From contig NZ_JAIHON010000012.1 of NCBI RefSeq assembly GCF_021173675.1, positions 1 to 64,000 on the forward strand: a stretch of 64,000 nt of DNA, read 5' to 3'. Under the pieces are notes generated by a model that was not told where the DNA came from, searched no databases, and worked only from the letters and a program-made list of their open reading frames with translations. The position numbers were made by a program, and so were the translations under genes. Source of the DNA: Streptomyces lincolnensis. GTDB lineage: Bacteria; Actinomycetota; Actinomycetes; Streptomycetales; Streptomycetaceae. The number at the start of each line of letters is the position of its first letter. Position 1 is the first letter of the stretch. Shown in pieces: positions 39,596 to 49,082 of the stretch.

Positions 39596-40822
39596 GTGCC
39601 TCGTACCGTCAGGGACGTCGTCTTCGTAGACGGCGTCCGCACCCCGTTCGGCAAGGCGGGCCCGAAGGGCATCTACCACGAGACCCGCGCCGACGACCTT
39701 GTCGTGAAGGCGATCCGGGAGCTGCTGCGCCGCAACCCCGGTCTCGACCCGAAGCAGATCGACGAGGTCGCCATCGCCGCGACCACGCAGATCGGCGACC
39801 AGGGCCTGACCCTCGGCCGCACGGCCGGCATCCTCGCCGGGCTGCCGCAGTCGGTGCCCGGCTACTCGATCGACCGCATGTGCGCCGGCGCCCTGACCGC
39901 CGTCACCACCACGGCCGGCTCCATCGCCTTCGGTGCCTACGACGCCGTCATCGCCGGTGGTGTCGAGCACATGGGCCGCCACCCCATGGGCGAGGGCGTG
40001 GACCCGAACCCGCGGTTCGTGAGCGAGAAGCTGGTCGACGAGTCCGCCCTGTTCATGGGCATGACCGCCGAGAACCTGCACGACCGCTACCCGACGATCA
40101 CCAAGCAGCGCGCCGACGAGTACGCCGTGCGCTCGCAGGAGAAGGCCGCCAAGGCCTACGCCAACGGCAAGATCCAGGCCGACCTGGTGCCGATCTCGGT
40201 CCGCCGTACGAACGCGGAGGCCGGTGAGACGGGCTGGGGCCTGGTCACCGCCGACGAGCCGATGCGCCCGGGGACCACCCTGGAGAACCTGGCCGGTCTG
40301 AAGACCCCGTTCCGTGTGCACGGCCGGGTCACCGCCGGTAACGCGGCCGGTCTGAACGACGGCGCCACTGCCTCGATCATCGCGAGCGAGGACTTCGCCC
40401 GCGAGCACAACCTGCCGGTGAAGATGCGCCTGGTCTCCTACGCCTTCGCGGGCGTCGAGCCGGAGGTCATGGGCTACGGCCCGATCCCGGCCACCGAGAA
40501 GGCCCTCGCCAAGGCCGGTCTGTCGATCGAGGACATCAACCTCTTCGAGATCAACGAGGCCTTCGCCGTCCAGGTGCTCGCCTTCCTGGAGCACTACGGC
40601 ATCGCCGACGACGACGCCCGCGTGAACCAGTACGGCGGCGCCATCGCCTACGGCCACCCGCTCGCCTCCTCCGGCGTCCGGCTGATGACCCAGCTGGCCC
40701 GCCAGTTCGAGGAGCAGCCGGAGGTCCGTTACGGCCTCACCACCATGTGCGTCGGCTTCGGCATGGGCGCCACCGTGATCTGGGAGAACCCGCACCACAA
40801 GGACGCCGGAGGCGACAAGTGA
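39596..40822 (+). CDS. fadA: Acetyl-CoA acyltransferase (thiolase, beta-oxidation)
   Basis: Carries out the thiolytic last step of fatty-acid beta-oxidation. The 408-residue protein has the thiolase I signatures: nucleophilic Cys in SIDRMCAGALTAV, the EINEAFAVQ block, the His in AIAYGHPLASSG, and the acid/base Cys in TMCVGFGMGA. GTG 39596 follows GGAGGAGAG. Its stop overlaps the fadB start (GTGA), and the two subunits form the trifunctional-type complex. Confidence 0.94.
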   Translation: MPRTVRDVVFVDGVRTPFGKAGPKGIYHETRADDLVVKAIRELLRRNPGLDPKQIDEVAIAATTQIGDQGLTLGRTAGILAGLPQSVPGYSIDRMCAGALTAVTTTAGSIAFGAYDAVIAGGVEHMGRHPMGEGVDPNPRFVSEKLVDESALFMGMTAENLHDRYPTITKQRADEYAVRSQEKAAKAYANGKIQADLVPISVRRTNAEAGETGWGLVTADEPMRPGTTLENLAGLKTPFRVHGRVTAGNAAGLNDGATASIIASEDFAREHNLPVKMRLVSYAFAGVEPEVMGYGPIPATEKALAKAGLSIEDINLFEINEAFAVQVLAFLEHYGIADDDARVNQYGGAIAYGHPLASSGVRLMTQLARQFEEQPEVRYGLTTMCVGFGMGATVIWENPHHKDAGGDK

Positions 40823-42945
40823 GCACCACCGAACTCCTCAAGGGCGCGGCCGAGCTGTTCCCCGACGAGGTCGTGACCTCGGCGCACGTACGCCACCTCG
40901 ACCTTCCCTTCGGCGCCGGACGCTTCGCGCTCATCACGCTGGACAACGGCTTCGACCACACCAAGCCGACCACCTTCGGCCCGGCGTCGCTGGCGAACCT
41001 GAACACCGCCATCGACCAGGTCGAGAAGGAGGCCGCGGCCGGCGAGATCGTCGGTGTCGGCATCACCGGCAAGCCGTTCATCTTCGCCGTCGGCGCCGAC
41101 CTCAAGGGCGTCGAGCTGCTGAAGGAGCACAAGGACGCGCTCGCCATCGGCAAGGGCGGCCACGAGGTCTTCAAGCGCCTCGCCGGGATCGCGGTCCCGA
41201 CCTTCGCGTACTACAACGGCGCGGCGATGGGCGGTGGCGTCGAGGTCGGCCTGCACTGCTCCTACCGGACCGTGTCGAAGGCGCTGCCGGCCTTCTCGCT
41301 GCCCGAGGTCTTCCTCGGTCTCGTCCCGGGCTGGGGCGGCTGCACGCTGCTGCCGAACCTGATCGGCGCCGACAAGGCCGTCTCGGTGATCATCGAGAAC
41401 AGCCTCAACCAGAACAAGCAGCTCAAGGGCCGGCAGGTCTTCGACCTCGGCATCGCCGACGCCCTCTTCGAGGGCGCCGACTTCCTGGAGCAGTCGCTCG
41501 TCTGGACCGCCCAGGTGCTCAAGGGCGACGTCGAGGTCGAGCGCCCGGTGATCGACCGCGGTGAGGCCTGGGACCAGGCCGTCGCCAAGGGCCGTTTCAT
41601 CGCGGACTCCAAGGTGCACGGGGCCGCTCCGGCCGCCTACCGCGCCCTGGACATCATCGCCGCCGCCAAGAACGGCGACCTCCAGCAGGGCTACGACGCC
41701 GAGGACAAGGCGCTCGCCGACCTGATCATGGGTGGCGAACTGCGCTCCGGCATCTACGCGTTCAACCTGGTGCAGAAGCGCGGCAAGCGCCCCGCGGGCG
41801 CCCCGGACAAGAACCTGGCCCGACCGGTCACCAAGGTCGGTGTCGTCGGCGCCGGTCTGATGGCCTCGCAGCTCGCGCTGCTGTTCCTGCGCCGCCTGGA
41901 GGTGCCGGTCGTGCTGACCGACATCGACCAGGAGCGCGTCGACAAGGGTGTGGGCTACGTCCACGCCGAGATCGACAAGCTGCTCGGCAAGGGCCGTATC
42001 AACCAGGACAAGGCCAACCGCCTCAAGGCGCTGGTCACCGGTGTGCTGGACAAGGCGGAGGGCTTCTCCGACGCGGACTTCATCATCGAGGCCGTGTTCG
42101 AGGAGATCGGCGTCAAGCAGACGGTGTTCGCGGAGGTCGAGGCGGTCGCCCCGGCGCACGCGATCCTCGCCACCAACACCTCCTCGCTGTCGGTCACCGA
42201 GATGGCGTCGAAGCTGAAGAACCCCGAGCGGGTCGTGGGCTTCCACTTCTTCAACCCGGTCGCGATCCTGCCGCTGCTGGAGATCGTCCGGGGCGAGGCG
42301 ACCGACGACGCCTCCCTGGCCACGGCGTTCGCCGTCGCCAAGAAGCTGAAGAAGACCGCGGTACTGGTCAAGGACGCCCCGGCGTTCGTCGTGAACCGCA
42401 TCCTCACCCGCTTCATGGGCGAGATCCAGAACATCATCGACGAGGGCACCCCGGTCGAGGTCGCCGAGAAGGCCGTCGAGCCGCTCGGTCTGCCGATGTC
42501 CCCGCTGGTGCTCCTGGAGCTGGTCGGCCCCGCGATCGGCCTGCACGTCTCCGAGACCCTCAACCGGGCCTTCCCGGACCGCTTCACGGTCTCCCCGAAC
42601 CTCGCGGCCGTCGTCCAGGCGGGCAAGCGCGGCTTCTACGTCTACGACTCCGGGAAGCCGGAGCTGGACCCCGAGGTCGCCGCGCTGCTCAAGCAGGGCG
42701 ACTCCGTGCTGACCGAGGAGCAGGTGCGCGACCGTGTGCTCGACGCGGTGGCGCAGGAGATCGGGCTGATGCTCGACGAGGGCGTCGTCGCCGAGGCCCA
42801 GGACATCGACCTCTGCCTGATCACCGGTGCGGGCTGGCCCTTCCACCTGGGCGGCATCACGCCGTACCTGGACCGCGAGGGTGTCTCCGAGCGCGTGAAC
42901 GGCAAGAAGTTCCTGGCCCCGGGCGTCGCGAGCGTCCCGGCGTAA
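40819..42945 (+). CDS. fadB: Fatty-acid oxidation complex alpha subunit (enoyl-CoA hydratase / 3-hydroxyacyl-CoA dehydrogenase)
   Basis: A 708-residue bifunctional enzyme. N-terminal crotonase domain: ITGKPFIFAVGADL, NGAAMGGGVEVGLHC and SLPEVFLGLVPGWGG with catalytic glutamates. From about residue 335 comes the NAD-binding dehydrogenase domain (VGVVGAGLMASQLALL), VLATNTSSLS-like region (ILATNTSSLSVTEMA) and catalytic GFHFFNPV, then the C-terminal helical domain. It converts enoyl-CoA to 3-ketoacyl-CoA for the thiolase made from the overlapping upstream gene. A strong hairpin terminator follows. Confidence 0.94.
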   Translation: MSTTELLKGAAELFPDEVVTSAHVRHLDLPFGAGRFALITLDNGFDHTKPTTFGPASLANLNTAIDQVEKEAAAGEIVGVGITGKPFIFAVGADLKGVELLKEHKDALAIGKGGHEVFKRLAGIAVPTFAYYNGAAMGGGVEVGLHCSYRTVSKALPAFSLPEVFLGLVPGWGGCTLLPNLIGADKAVSVIIENSLNQNKQLKGRQVFDLGIADALFEGADFLEQSLVWTAQVLKGDVEVERPVIDRGEAWDQAVAKGRFIADSKVHGAAPAAYRALDIIAAAKNGDLQQGYDAEDKALADLIMGGELRSGIYAFNLVQKRGKRPAGAPDKNLARPVTKVGVVGAGLMASQLALLFLRRLEVPVVLTDIDQERVDKGVGYVHAEIDKLLGKGRINQDKANRLKALVTGVLDKAEGFSDADFIIEAVFEEIGVKQTVFAEVEAVAPAHAILATNTSSLSVTEMASKLKNPERVVGFHFFNPVAILPLLEIVRGEATDDASLATAFAVAKKLKKTAVLVKDAPAFVVNRILTRFMGEIQNIIDEGTPVEVAEKAVEPLGLPMSPLVLLELVGPAIGLHVSETLNRAFPDRFTVSPNLAAVVQAGKRGFYVYDSGKPELDPEVAALLKQGDSVLTEEQVRDRVLDAVAQEIGLMLDEGVVAEAQDIDLCLITGAGWPFHLGGITPYLDREGVSERVNGKKFLAPGVASVPA

Positions 42946-42961
42946 CGCGTCACCCCTGAGG

Positions 42962-43005
42962 GGGGTGGGGCGCATGGTAACGATCCATGCGCTCCGCCCC
43001 CTTTT
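42962..43005 (+). terminator. Terminator after fadAB
   Basis: The inner stem CGCATGG/CCATGCG (42971-42977 with 42985-42991) is extended outward by GGGG and CCCC-rich flanks, and followed by CTTTTC. It starts 16 bases after the fadB stop and resembles an intrinsic terminator. Confidence 0.75.
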
Positions 43006-43109
43006 CGTATGCCGAGACGGATAGGATCCTCACACAATCCGACCATTGTTTACATTGCTCTGACGGTACCGGCCCACTAGCCGATCGGAGTCAGCAGTAA
43101 GGAGTCCTC

Positions 43110-44543
43110 GTGGCGTCAACCCGCCGCCGTACGCCCCGACGCCGGGTCTGGCCCAAGATACGACTGCTGCTGGTGATCTGTGTGGTCGCCGCGGGTGCCA
43201 CCGCCGTGTATCCCCTGTGGAAGAAGGCGAATCCGGACCCGCCCGAGCTCACCGTCCGGTACCGCACCGACACCCCGGCCACCGCCACGGCGGCCAAGCC
43301 GTCGTTCGAGGTCTTCAACGACTCCGGGAAGCCACTGCCGTTGAGCGATCTGACGCTCCGGTACTACTTCACCGCGGACGGGGACTCGCCGTACGCCTTC
43401 AACTGCGTCCAGGCCGTGGCCGGCTGCTCGAACGTCGCCGGTACCGTCGCGAAGCTCGACGAGCCCACCGAGGACGCCGACCACTATCTGGAGCTGCGGT
43501 TCACCGAGGACGCGGGCACCCTGAAGGCGGGCGGCAACAGCAAGGGCATCGACGTCCAGCTGTTCCGCGCCGACCACAAGGAGCTCAAGCAGTCCGACGA
43601 CCGCTCCTTCGACGCCGAGAAGACCACCTACAAGGAGTCGAAGACGGTCACCGCCTACAAGCGGGGTGTCCTCGTCTGGGGTGACGAGCCGAACGGCGAC
43701 GGCACGAACGCCTCGGCCAAGGCGGCCGCCGCACCCGCTCCCCTGCCGGCCGTCCCGTCCGGGGTGCTGTTCGACAACTTCCACTACGCCGACGCCGAGG
43801 ACCCCGCGCTCTTCAAGCACGGCTGGCTGGTCCGCACCAGCAAGGGCGGTCCGGGCATCGACGACACCTGGTCGGCCGACGGGGTCACCTTCCCCGGGGA
43901 GAAGGACGCCCTCGGCGACGGCGAGGTGCTCAATCTGCGCGCCGCCACCGACGGCACCAAGTCCGGCACCCGGCAGGCCAGTCTCGGCACCAAGAGCCGC
44001 GAGTTCCGCGACGGCACCTACGCCGCCCGCATCCACTTCAGCGACGACCCGACCGACGGCGAGGGCGGCGACCACGTCAACCAGACCTTCTACACCATCG
44101 GCGGCAGCGGGAAGACGTACAGCGAACTCGACAACGAGTACCTGCCGAACGGCGGTTGGGGACGGCTCGGGCCGAAGCTCGACACGGTGACCTGGTACGA
44201 CCACGAGGACAACGACCGGGTCTACGAGACCACGAACAAGAGCCTCGCCGGCTGGCACACCATGATGATCACGGTGAAGGACGACGTGGTCACCTACCGC
44301 ATGGACGGCGAGAAGCTCTTCTCCAGCAGCGGCAAGTACGCGCCGCGCTCGGGGATGTCGATCAACTTCAACCACTGGTTCATCGACCTGCCGTTCAAGG
44401 GCGACCGCGCCTGGGACATGAAGGTCGATTGGTTGTACTACGACGCCAACAACGTGCTGTCCGTGAAAGAGGTCGACGCCGCGGTCGAGAAGTACAGCGG
44501 CGCCGGTCTGAACTATTTCGACACTGTCCAGGAGACCCGTTGA
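43110..44543 (+). CDS. Membrane-anchored CBM3-GH16 protein
   Basis: A 477-residue exported protein. A basic N-terminus (RRRTPRRRVWPKIR) and one hydrophobic helix act as signal or anchor. Residues 45-195 match cellulose-binding CBM3 (LTVRYRTDT, LSDLTLRYYFTADG, KESKTVTAYKRGVLVWG). An Ala/Pro linker leads to a GH16-type jelly roll with the catalytic ExDxE motif as ELDNE in YSELDNEYLP. It should bind and cleave or remodel beta-glucans at the cell surface. Start GTG 43110 with AAGGAG. The next gene, a deacetylase, overlaps its stop, so the two act together. Confidence 0.82.
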   Translation: MASTRRRTPRRRVWPKIRLLLVICVVAAGATAVYPLWKKANPDPPELTVRYRTDTPATATAAKPSFEVFNDSGKPLPLSDLTLRYYFTADGDSPYAFNCVQAVAGCSNVAGTVAKLDEPTEDADHYLELRFTEDAGTLKAGGNSKGIDVQLFRADHKELKQSDDRSFDAEKTTYKESKTVTAYKRGVLVWGDEPNGDGTNASAKAAAAPAPLPAVPSGVLFDNFHYADAEDPALFKHGWLVRTSKGGPGIDDTWSADGVTFPGEKDALGDGEVLNLRAATDGTKSGTRQASLGTKSREFRDGTYAARIHFSDDPTDGEGGDHVNQTFYTIGGSGKTYSELDNEYLPNGGWGRLGPKLDTVTWYDHEDNDRVYETTNKSLAGWHTMMITVKDDVVTYRMDGEKLFSSSGKYAPRSGMSINFNHWFIDLPFKGDRAWDMKVDWLYYDANNVLSVKEVDAAVEKYSGAGLNYFDTVQETR

Positions 44544-46000
44544 GCAAGGAGCACAACCGTGCCCGGTCCCGTCCGTTCAGCAGGCGCGCCGCGCTGCTCA
44601 TGGGCGGCACCGGTGGCGTCGCGCTGGCCGGCGGCGCCGCGTGGCTCGGCAACACCGTGTCCGCCCAGCCCGCGGCCGGCCAGGCCGAGGCGGCCATCGG
44701 CGGTCTGACCACCCCGCCCGCCTACGCCCCGTCCGGGCGCCGCCCCAAGTACCGCCGGGCCACCTGGTCCCAGCAGTTCCAGGCCGCCCACGGCTGGACC
44801 CCGGGAGGTGCGGGCACCGCCTCGGCCGAGGCGAACGACACCACCGTCTTCGCCCGGGGGACGCAGTCGGTGCGGGTCACCACCAACGGCACCGGCAAGC
44901 AGTCCTACGTCCGCAAGACGGGGATGACGGCACAGAACCTGACGGGCAAGATGATCAGGCTGGTGCTGCGGGTCGACGACGTGGCCAACCTGTCCAAGAT
45001 GGTCTTCTACCTGGGCAGCGGATCCCTCGCGAACCACTTCGCCTGGACCTTCCACGCGCACTCGGGGACCGCCGCCAACTACGTGCAGTCCGGGGAGTGG
45101 GTGACGGTCCACCTCCAGTGGGCCGACGTCACCAGCGCGGCCGGCACGTACTCCATCTCGGCCGCCGGAGCCCCGTCCACCAAGACGGGCTTCACCGACA
45201 TGTCGTTCGCCGTGTACGACAACGCGGGCGGGCCGGTGACCTACCGGGTCCAGGCCGTGGAGCTGATACCGGACACCACCACGGTCTTCCCCAAGGGTGT
45301 CGTCTCGATCACCTTCGACGACTCCCACAAGTCGATCCACGACCTGGCCCGCCCGGTGATGGACTCCTTCGGCTACTCGGGCACGGTCTACAACATCGCC
45401 GACGCGATCGGCACCGGCAGCTTCCTGACGGTCGATCAGATGCGGTCGATGCAGAACTTCTCCGGCTGGGAGATGGCCGGCCACTCCTACGCCAACGCCA
45501 CCCACACCGCGAGCTATCCCAAGCTCACCGCGGAGCAGGCGGACGACGACTTCCGCAAGCTGCGCGAGTGGCTGGTGGGCAACGGCTTCAGCAGCGAGCA
45601 CTTCGCGTACCCGCACGGTGCGTTCCAGAAGACCTCCGACGGTGTGCCGGTGGACCTGATCGCGAGCCGGCACTTCACCACGGCCCGGTCGATCATCTCC
45701 GAGACCATCGAGTCCTTCGCCCCGGCGATGCCGTACCGCCTCAAGGCACTGACCGGCATCAACGACGGTACGGGGATCGGCGGGACGGCGCTGACGAAGG
45801 TGACGGGCGCGGGCGGCCGGCTCGACCGCTGTGTGAACAACGGCGACTGGCTCATCCTGTGTCTGCACAAGGTCGTCGCGGGCACTCCGGCGACCAGCAC
45901 GGAGATCGGCAAGGCGGGTCTGACCACGCTGATGAAGGCGATCAAGGACCGCGGTATCCCGGTCCTCACGGTCGAGGAGGCGATGGTCGCCTACACCTGA
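44540..46000 (+). CDS. Tat-exported polysaccharide deacetylase (CE4)
   Basis: A 486-residue secreted enzyme. TTG 44540 overlaps the upstream TGA and gives a full twin-arginine signal (FSRRAALLMGGTGGVALAGG), which supports this rare start; GGAGA is 7 bases upstream. Residues 75-255 look like a beta-sandwich carbohydrate-binding or accessory domain. The NodB domain follows: SITFDDSHK (catalytic Asp pair), AGHSYANATH (metal His) and FAYPHGAF. It probably de-N- or de-O-acetylates the polymer made by the convergent GT2 synthase. Confidence 0.88.
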   Translation: MSKEHNRARSRPFSRRAALLMGGTGGVALAGGAAWLGNTVSAQPAAGQAEAAIGGLTTPPAYAPSGRRPKYRRATWSQQFQAAHGWTPGGAGTASAEANDTTVFARGTQSVRVTTNGTGKQSYVRKTGMTAQNLTGKMIRLVLRVDDVANLSKMVFYLGSGSLANHFAWTFHAHSGTAANYVQSGEWVTVHLQWADVTSAAGTYSISAAGAPSTKTGFTDMSFAVYDNAGGPVTYRVQAVELIPDTTTVFPKGVVSITFDDSHKSIHDLARPVMDSFGYSGTVYNIADAIGTGSFLTVDQMRSMQNFSGWEMAGHSYANATHTASYPKLTAEQADDDFRKLREWLVGNGFSSEHFAYPHGAFQKTSDGVPVDLIASRHFTTARSIISETIESFAPAMPYRLKALTGINDGTGIGGTALTKVTGAGGRLDRCVNNGDWLILCLHKVVAGTPATSTEIGKAGLTTLMKAIKDRGIPVLTVEEAMVAYT

Positions 46001-46012
46001 GGGCCATCAACG

Positions 46013-46052
46013 ACGGGAAGAGGGGCGGCCGTCGGGCCGCCCCTCTTCCCGT
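46013..46052. terminator. Bidirectional terminator between two convergent operons
   Basis: A perfect 18-bp stem (46013-46030 with 46035-46052) with a GTCG tetraloop; arm ACGGGAAGAGGGGCGGCC. It starts 12 bases after the deacetylase stop and lies 22 bases past the GT2 stop on the other strand, so it can serve both. Confidence 0.9.
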
Positions 46053-46074
46053 GTGTACGCGTGTCTTCTCGTGG

Positions 46075-47814
46075 CTACCAGCCCGGACCGCGGCCCTGGC
46101 CGTTGCCCTGCTGCCAGGAGGGGTCGGGGTAACCGCCCTGGTGCTGGGGGTCGTAGCCCTGCTGACGGTAGGGGTCGTGGTGGCCGCCGCCCTGCCACTG
46201 CTGCTGGCCGGCCGGGGCCGGGGCCGGGGTCCCCCAGGACACGGGCTGCTGAGGGGCGCCCGCGTGCTGCTGCTCGTCGTAGCCGGGGATCGGCTGCGGC
46301 TGGGTGGGGATGCCGCCGGCCGGGCGGGGGCGGGTGCGCAGGGCCACGCCCTGGAGGCGCATCAGCTGGAGGGTCTCGGTGACCTTCTTGTCCGAGTACG
46401 GGTCCTCTTCCTCGAAGATCTCCGTCACGTCGGCCTCGTGGTCGCCGGCCACCGACACCTCGACGCCGCCCTGGCGGGTGCCCCAACTGCCCTTGTGCAG
46501 GGTGAAGAGGGCGTAGAAGCGCAGCGGGGTCAGCAGGGTCAGCTGGATCACGCCGTAGATCGGCGCGAGCAGGAACATGCCGAACCGCTTGATGAAGCCC
46601 ATGCCGCGGCGCGGGAAGTCGAGGTAGCGGACGTTGCGGAGGTAGCCCATGAGGACCATGAAGACCAGGTAGTCGCCGATGTGGTTGACGAACTGCTCGG
46701 GCTTGATGATGGGCAGGATGACCATCGAGTAGAACATCGCCGAGCCGAAGACCAGCCACAGGGCGAGTTCCATGCAGGTCAGCCAGAACGCCGGGCGGTA
46801 CTTCTTCTGGTGGCGGAAGGCCCACAGGGACTCGCGGAAGAAGGACTTGTTCCAGCGGACCTGCTGGCGCAGGAAGTGCGGCAGCTTCTCGGGGACGGCC
46901 GTGTAGCCGACGGCGGTCTCCTGGAAGACGACCTGGCCCTCCATCAGGCAGTAGTTGGTCATCCGGCGGTCGTCGCCGAAGACGGCCGGCTTGCCCAGGA
47001 ACTGCTGGTTGAGGAAGTCCGGCAGGTACTTGCGCACCAGGGTGCCGCGGTAGGCGGAGAGCGCGCCGCAGCAGCACAGGACCGACTTCAGGCGGGAGTA
47101 GGCGGCCCGCTCGAAGAGGAAGGAGTTGCCGTAGCGCAGGTCCTGGAGGCGGGTGAAGATGTTGCTGTCGTGGTTGAGCGCGAGGACCATGCCGGTGGAG
47201 GCCATGATCTTCTCGTCGGCCATCGGCAGCAGCAGCTCACGGACGGTGTCCCGGGAGAGCACGGTGTCGGAGTCCACGCACAGGAAGATGTCCGTGTACG
47301 GCGCCGCCTCGAAGCCGAGGGCCAGCGCCTCGCGCTTGCCCTTGTTCTCGGGCTGCACGCTGACGGTGTACTTGACGCCCTTGGCCTCGAACTCGCGGCG
47401 CATCTTCTTCGCGGCCCGGATGCCGGAGTCGTTGGCGCTGGCGTCGTCGATGATGTGGATCTCGTTGGGCAGGCGGCTCTGCGCGAGGAGGCTGCGCATG
47501 CCCTGCTCGAACATCACCGGGTCCTCGTTGTAGATCGGGATGACCGCGGTGACCCAGGCGTTCTCCAGGTACTCCAGCTCCTCCCGCCCGGCCTTGGCCG
47601 GACGGTAGAACAGGGCGCCGAACATCTTCAGGGCCAGCAGGCCCATCGCGCCCATCGAGTACAGGTGCAGGGACCCGGCGTCGAGCCGCGTGGCGATGAG
47701 TGCGGCGAGGCCGAGGAAGACGAAGTACGAGACCTTCAGGTGCCGGCGTTTGCGGTGCGCGCGGCGGCCGCCGGAGTCGACGGCTCCGGGAACGTACGTA
47801 TCTTCGGCAGTCAC
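46075..47814 (-). CDS. Processive family 2 glycosyltransferase (hyaluronan/chitin synthase-like)
   Basis: A 579-residue membrane polymerase. Two N-terminal helices precede the GT-A domain (VTAVIPIYNEDPVMFEQG; IDDASANDSG). Catalytic motifs: VDSDT (metal-binding DxD), GDDRRMTN, and RQQVRWNKS (the QxxRW processivity motif). Four or five further helices form the export channel. The last 90 residues are a Gln/Gly/Pro-rich cytoplasmic tail. It resembles hyaluronan synthase and NodC more than bacterial cellulose synthase. GTG 47814 overlaps the dehydrogenase stop. Product unknown; the partner suggests a uronic-acid donor. Confidence 0.9.
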   Translation of the reverse strand: MTAEDTYVPGAVDSGGRRAHRKRRHLKVSYFVFLGLAALIATRLDAGSLHLYSMGAMGLLALKMFGALFYRPAKAGREELEYLENAWVTAVIPIYNEDPVMFEQGMRSLLAQSRLPNEIHIIDDASANDSGIRAAKKMRREFEAKGVKYTVSVQPENKGKREALALGFEAAPYTDIFLCVDSDTVLSRDTVRELLLPMADEKIMASTGMVLALNHDSNIFTRLQDLRYGNSFLFERAAYSRLKSVLCCCGALSAYRGTLVRKYLPDFLNQQFLGKPAVFGDDRRMTNYCLMEGQVVFQETAVGYTAVPEKLPHFLRQQVRWNKSFFRESLWAFRHQKKYRPAFWLTCMELALWLVFGSAMFYSMVILPIIKPEQFVNHIGDYLVFMVLMGYLRNVRYLDFPRRGMGFIKRFGMFLLAPIYGVIQLTLLTPLRFYALFTLHKGSWGTRQGGVEVSVAGDHEADVTEIFEEEDPYSDKKVTETLQLMRLQGVALRTRPRPAGGIPTQPQPIPGYDEQQHAGAPQQPVSWGTPAPAPAGQQQWQGGGHHDPYRQQGYDPQHQGGYPDPSWQQGNGQGRGPGW

Positions 47815-49082
47815 AGCTTGACCACCCGGGGGTGGTCGGCGGACTTGCCGCGGGTGTCGAAGAGCGCGCGGGCGCGGTCGGCGAGCACGTCCAGGTCTAT
47901 CTCGCGGTGGGGCTGGAGCAGGATCGTGAGGTCGGCGTCCCCGGCGGCGGCCAGGTAGTCGTCGGCCCGCTCCACGCTCGCGCCGCCGACCCGCCAGTCC
48001 TCGACGCGCGGGTCGAAGTAGACGAGCTCGGCGCCGCGCGCGAGCAGCGCCTCGGCGACGGCCAGGGCCGGGCTCTCTCGCTGGTCGGAGATGTCCGGCT
48101 TGTAGGTCACGCCGAGCAGCAGGACCCGCGAGCCGCGGACGGCCTTGCCCTGGTCGTTGAGGAGGTCGGCCGCGCGGTTGACGACATGCACGGGCATGCG
48201 CTGGTTGATCTCCTGCGCGAGCTCCACGAACCGGAACGGGATGCCGAGCGAACGCACCTTGTACGACAGGTAGTTGGGGTCGATCGGGATGCAGTGGCCG
48301 CCGACGCCCGGGCCCGGGTAGAAGGGCGCGAAGCCGAAGGGCTTGGTGGAGGCGCAGCGGATGGCGTCCCAGAGGTCGACGCCGATCTCGCGGCAGAACA
48401 TCGACATCTCGTTGACGAGGGCGATGTTGACGTGCCGGTAGGTGTTCTCCAGCAGCTTGGCCATCTCGGCCTCGCGGGTGCCCTTGGCCTCGACGACCTT
48501 GTTCACGAACCGCTCGTAGAGGGCGCGGGCGGCCTTGGTGCAGTCCGCGGTGATGCCGCCGACGACCTTGGGGGTGTTCTCCAGGCCGTAGGAGGGGTTG
48601 CCCGGGTCGATGCGCTCCGGGGAGAAGGCGAGGTGGAAGTCGGTGCCGACGCGCAGTCCGCCGGCCTCCAGGCGGGGGCGGACGACCTCGTCGGTGGTGC
48701 CCGGGTAGGTCGTCGACTCCAGTACGACGAGCGTGCCGGCGCGCAGGTGGGCGGCGATGTCGTCGACGGCCGCGTGCACCGCGCCGAGGTCGGGGGCGCC
48801 GTGGTCGGTGAGCGGGGTCGGCACGCAGACGACGACCGCGGCGGCGTCCGCGATGACCTCGGCCCGGTCGACCGCCTCGAAGCCCTGCTCCAGCATGGCG
48901 GCGACTTCGGCGTCGGTGATGTCGTCCACGTGCGAGCGGCCGGCGTTGAGTCCGTCGACCACGCGTCGGCTGCGGTCGAGACCCACCACCTTCAGGCCCG
49001 CGGCGGCGGCGGAACGGGCCAGCGGGAGGCCCACGTAACCGAGTCCGACAACGACAAGATCCACCGTGGAGGATCTGCTCAC
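47811..49082 (-). CDS. UDP-sugar (probably UDP-N-acetylhexosamine) 6-dehydrogenase
   Basis: A 423-residue NAD-dependent enzyme of the UDP-glucose/UDP-GlcNAc dehydrogenase family. It has VVVGLGYVGLPLA (NAD site), VPTPLTDHGAPDL, ESTTYPGTTDEVV, and the catalytic Cys in PGPGVGGHCIPIDPNYL, then GVTYKPDISDQRESPA. The GGHCIPIDP and KPDISDQRESPA forms are those of the WbpA/WbpO-like branch, which oxidises UDP-GlcNAc or UDP-ManNAc, rather than plain Ugd. GTG 49082; translationally coupled to the GT2 gene, to which it would supply an acidic sugar. Confidence 0.88.
   Translation of the reverse strand: MSRSSTVDLVVVGLGYVGLPLARSAAAAGLKVVGLDRSRRVVDGLNAGRSHVDDITDAEVAAMLEQGFEAVDRAEVIADAAAVVVCVPTPLTDHGAPDLGAVHAAVDDIAAHLRAGTLVVLESTTYPGTTDEVVRPRLEAGGLRVGTDFHLAFSPERIDPGNPSYGLENTPKVVGGITADCTKAARALYERFVNKVVEAKGTREAEMAKLLENTYRHVNIALVNEMSMFCREIGVDLWDAIRCASTKPFGFAPFYPGPGVGGHCIPIDPNYLSYKVRSLGIPFRFVELAQEINQRMPVHVVNRAADLLNDQGKAVRGSRVLLLGVTYKPDISDQRESPALAVAEALLARGAELVYFDPRVEDWRVGGASVERADDYLAAAGDADLTILLQPHREIDLDVLADRARALFDTRGKSADHPRVVKL

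Noticed and set aside
44641..47958. 1105-codon plus-strand frame through the polysaccharide locus
   Set aside because: It is off-frame to the deacetylase and antisense to the GT2 synthase; no domain is present.
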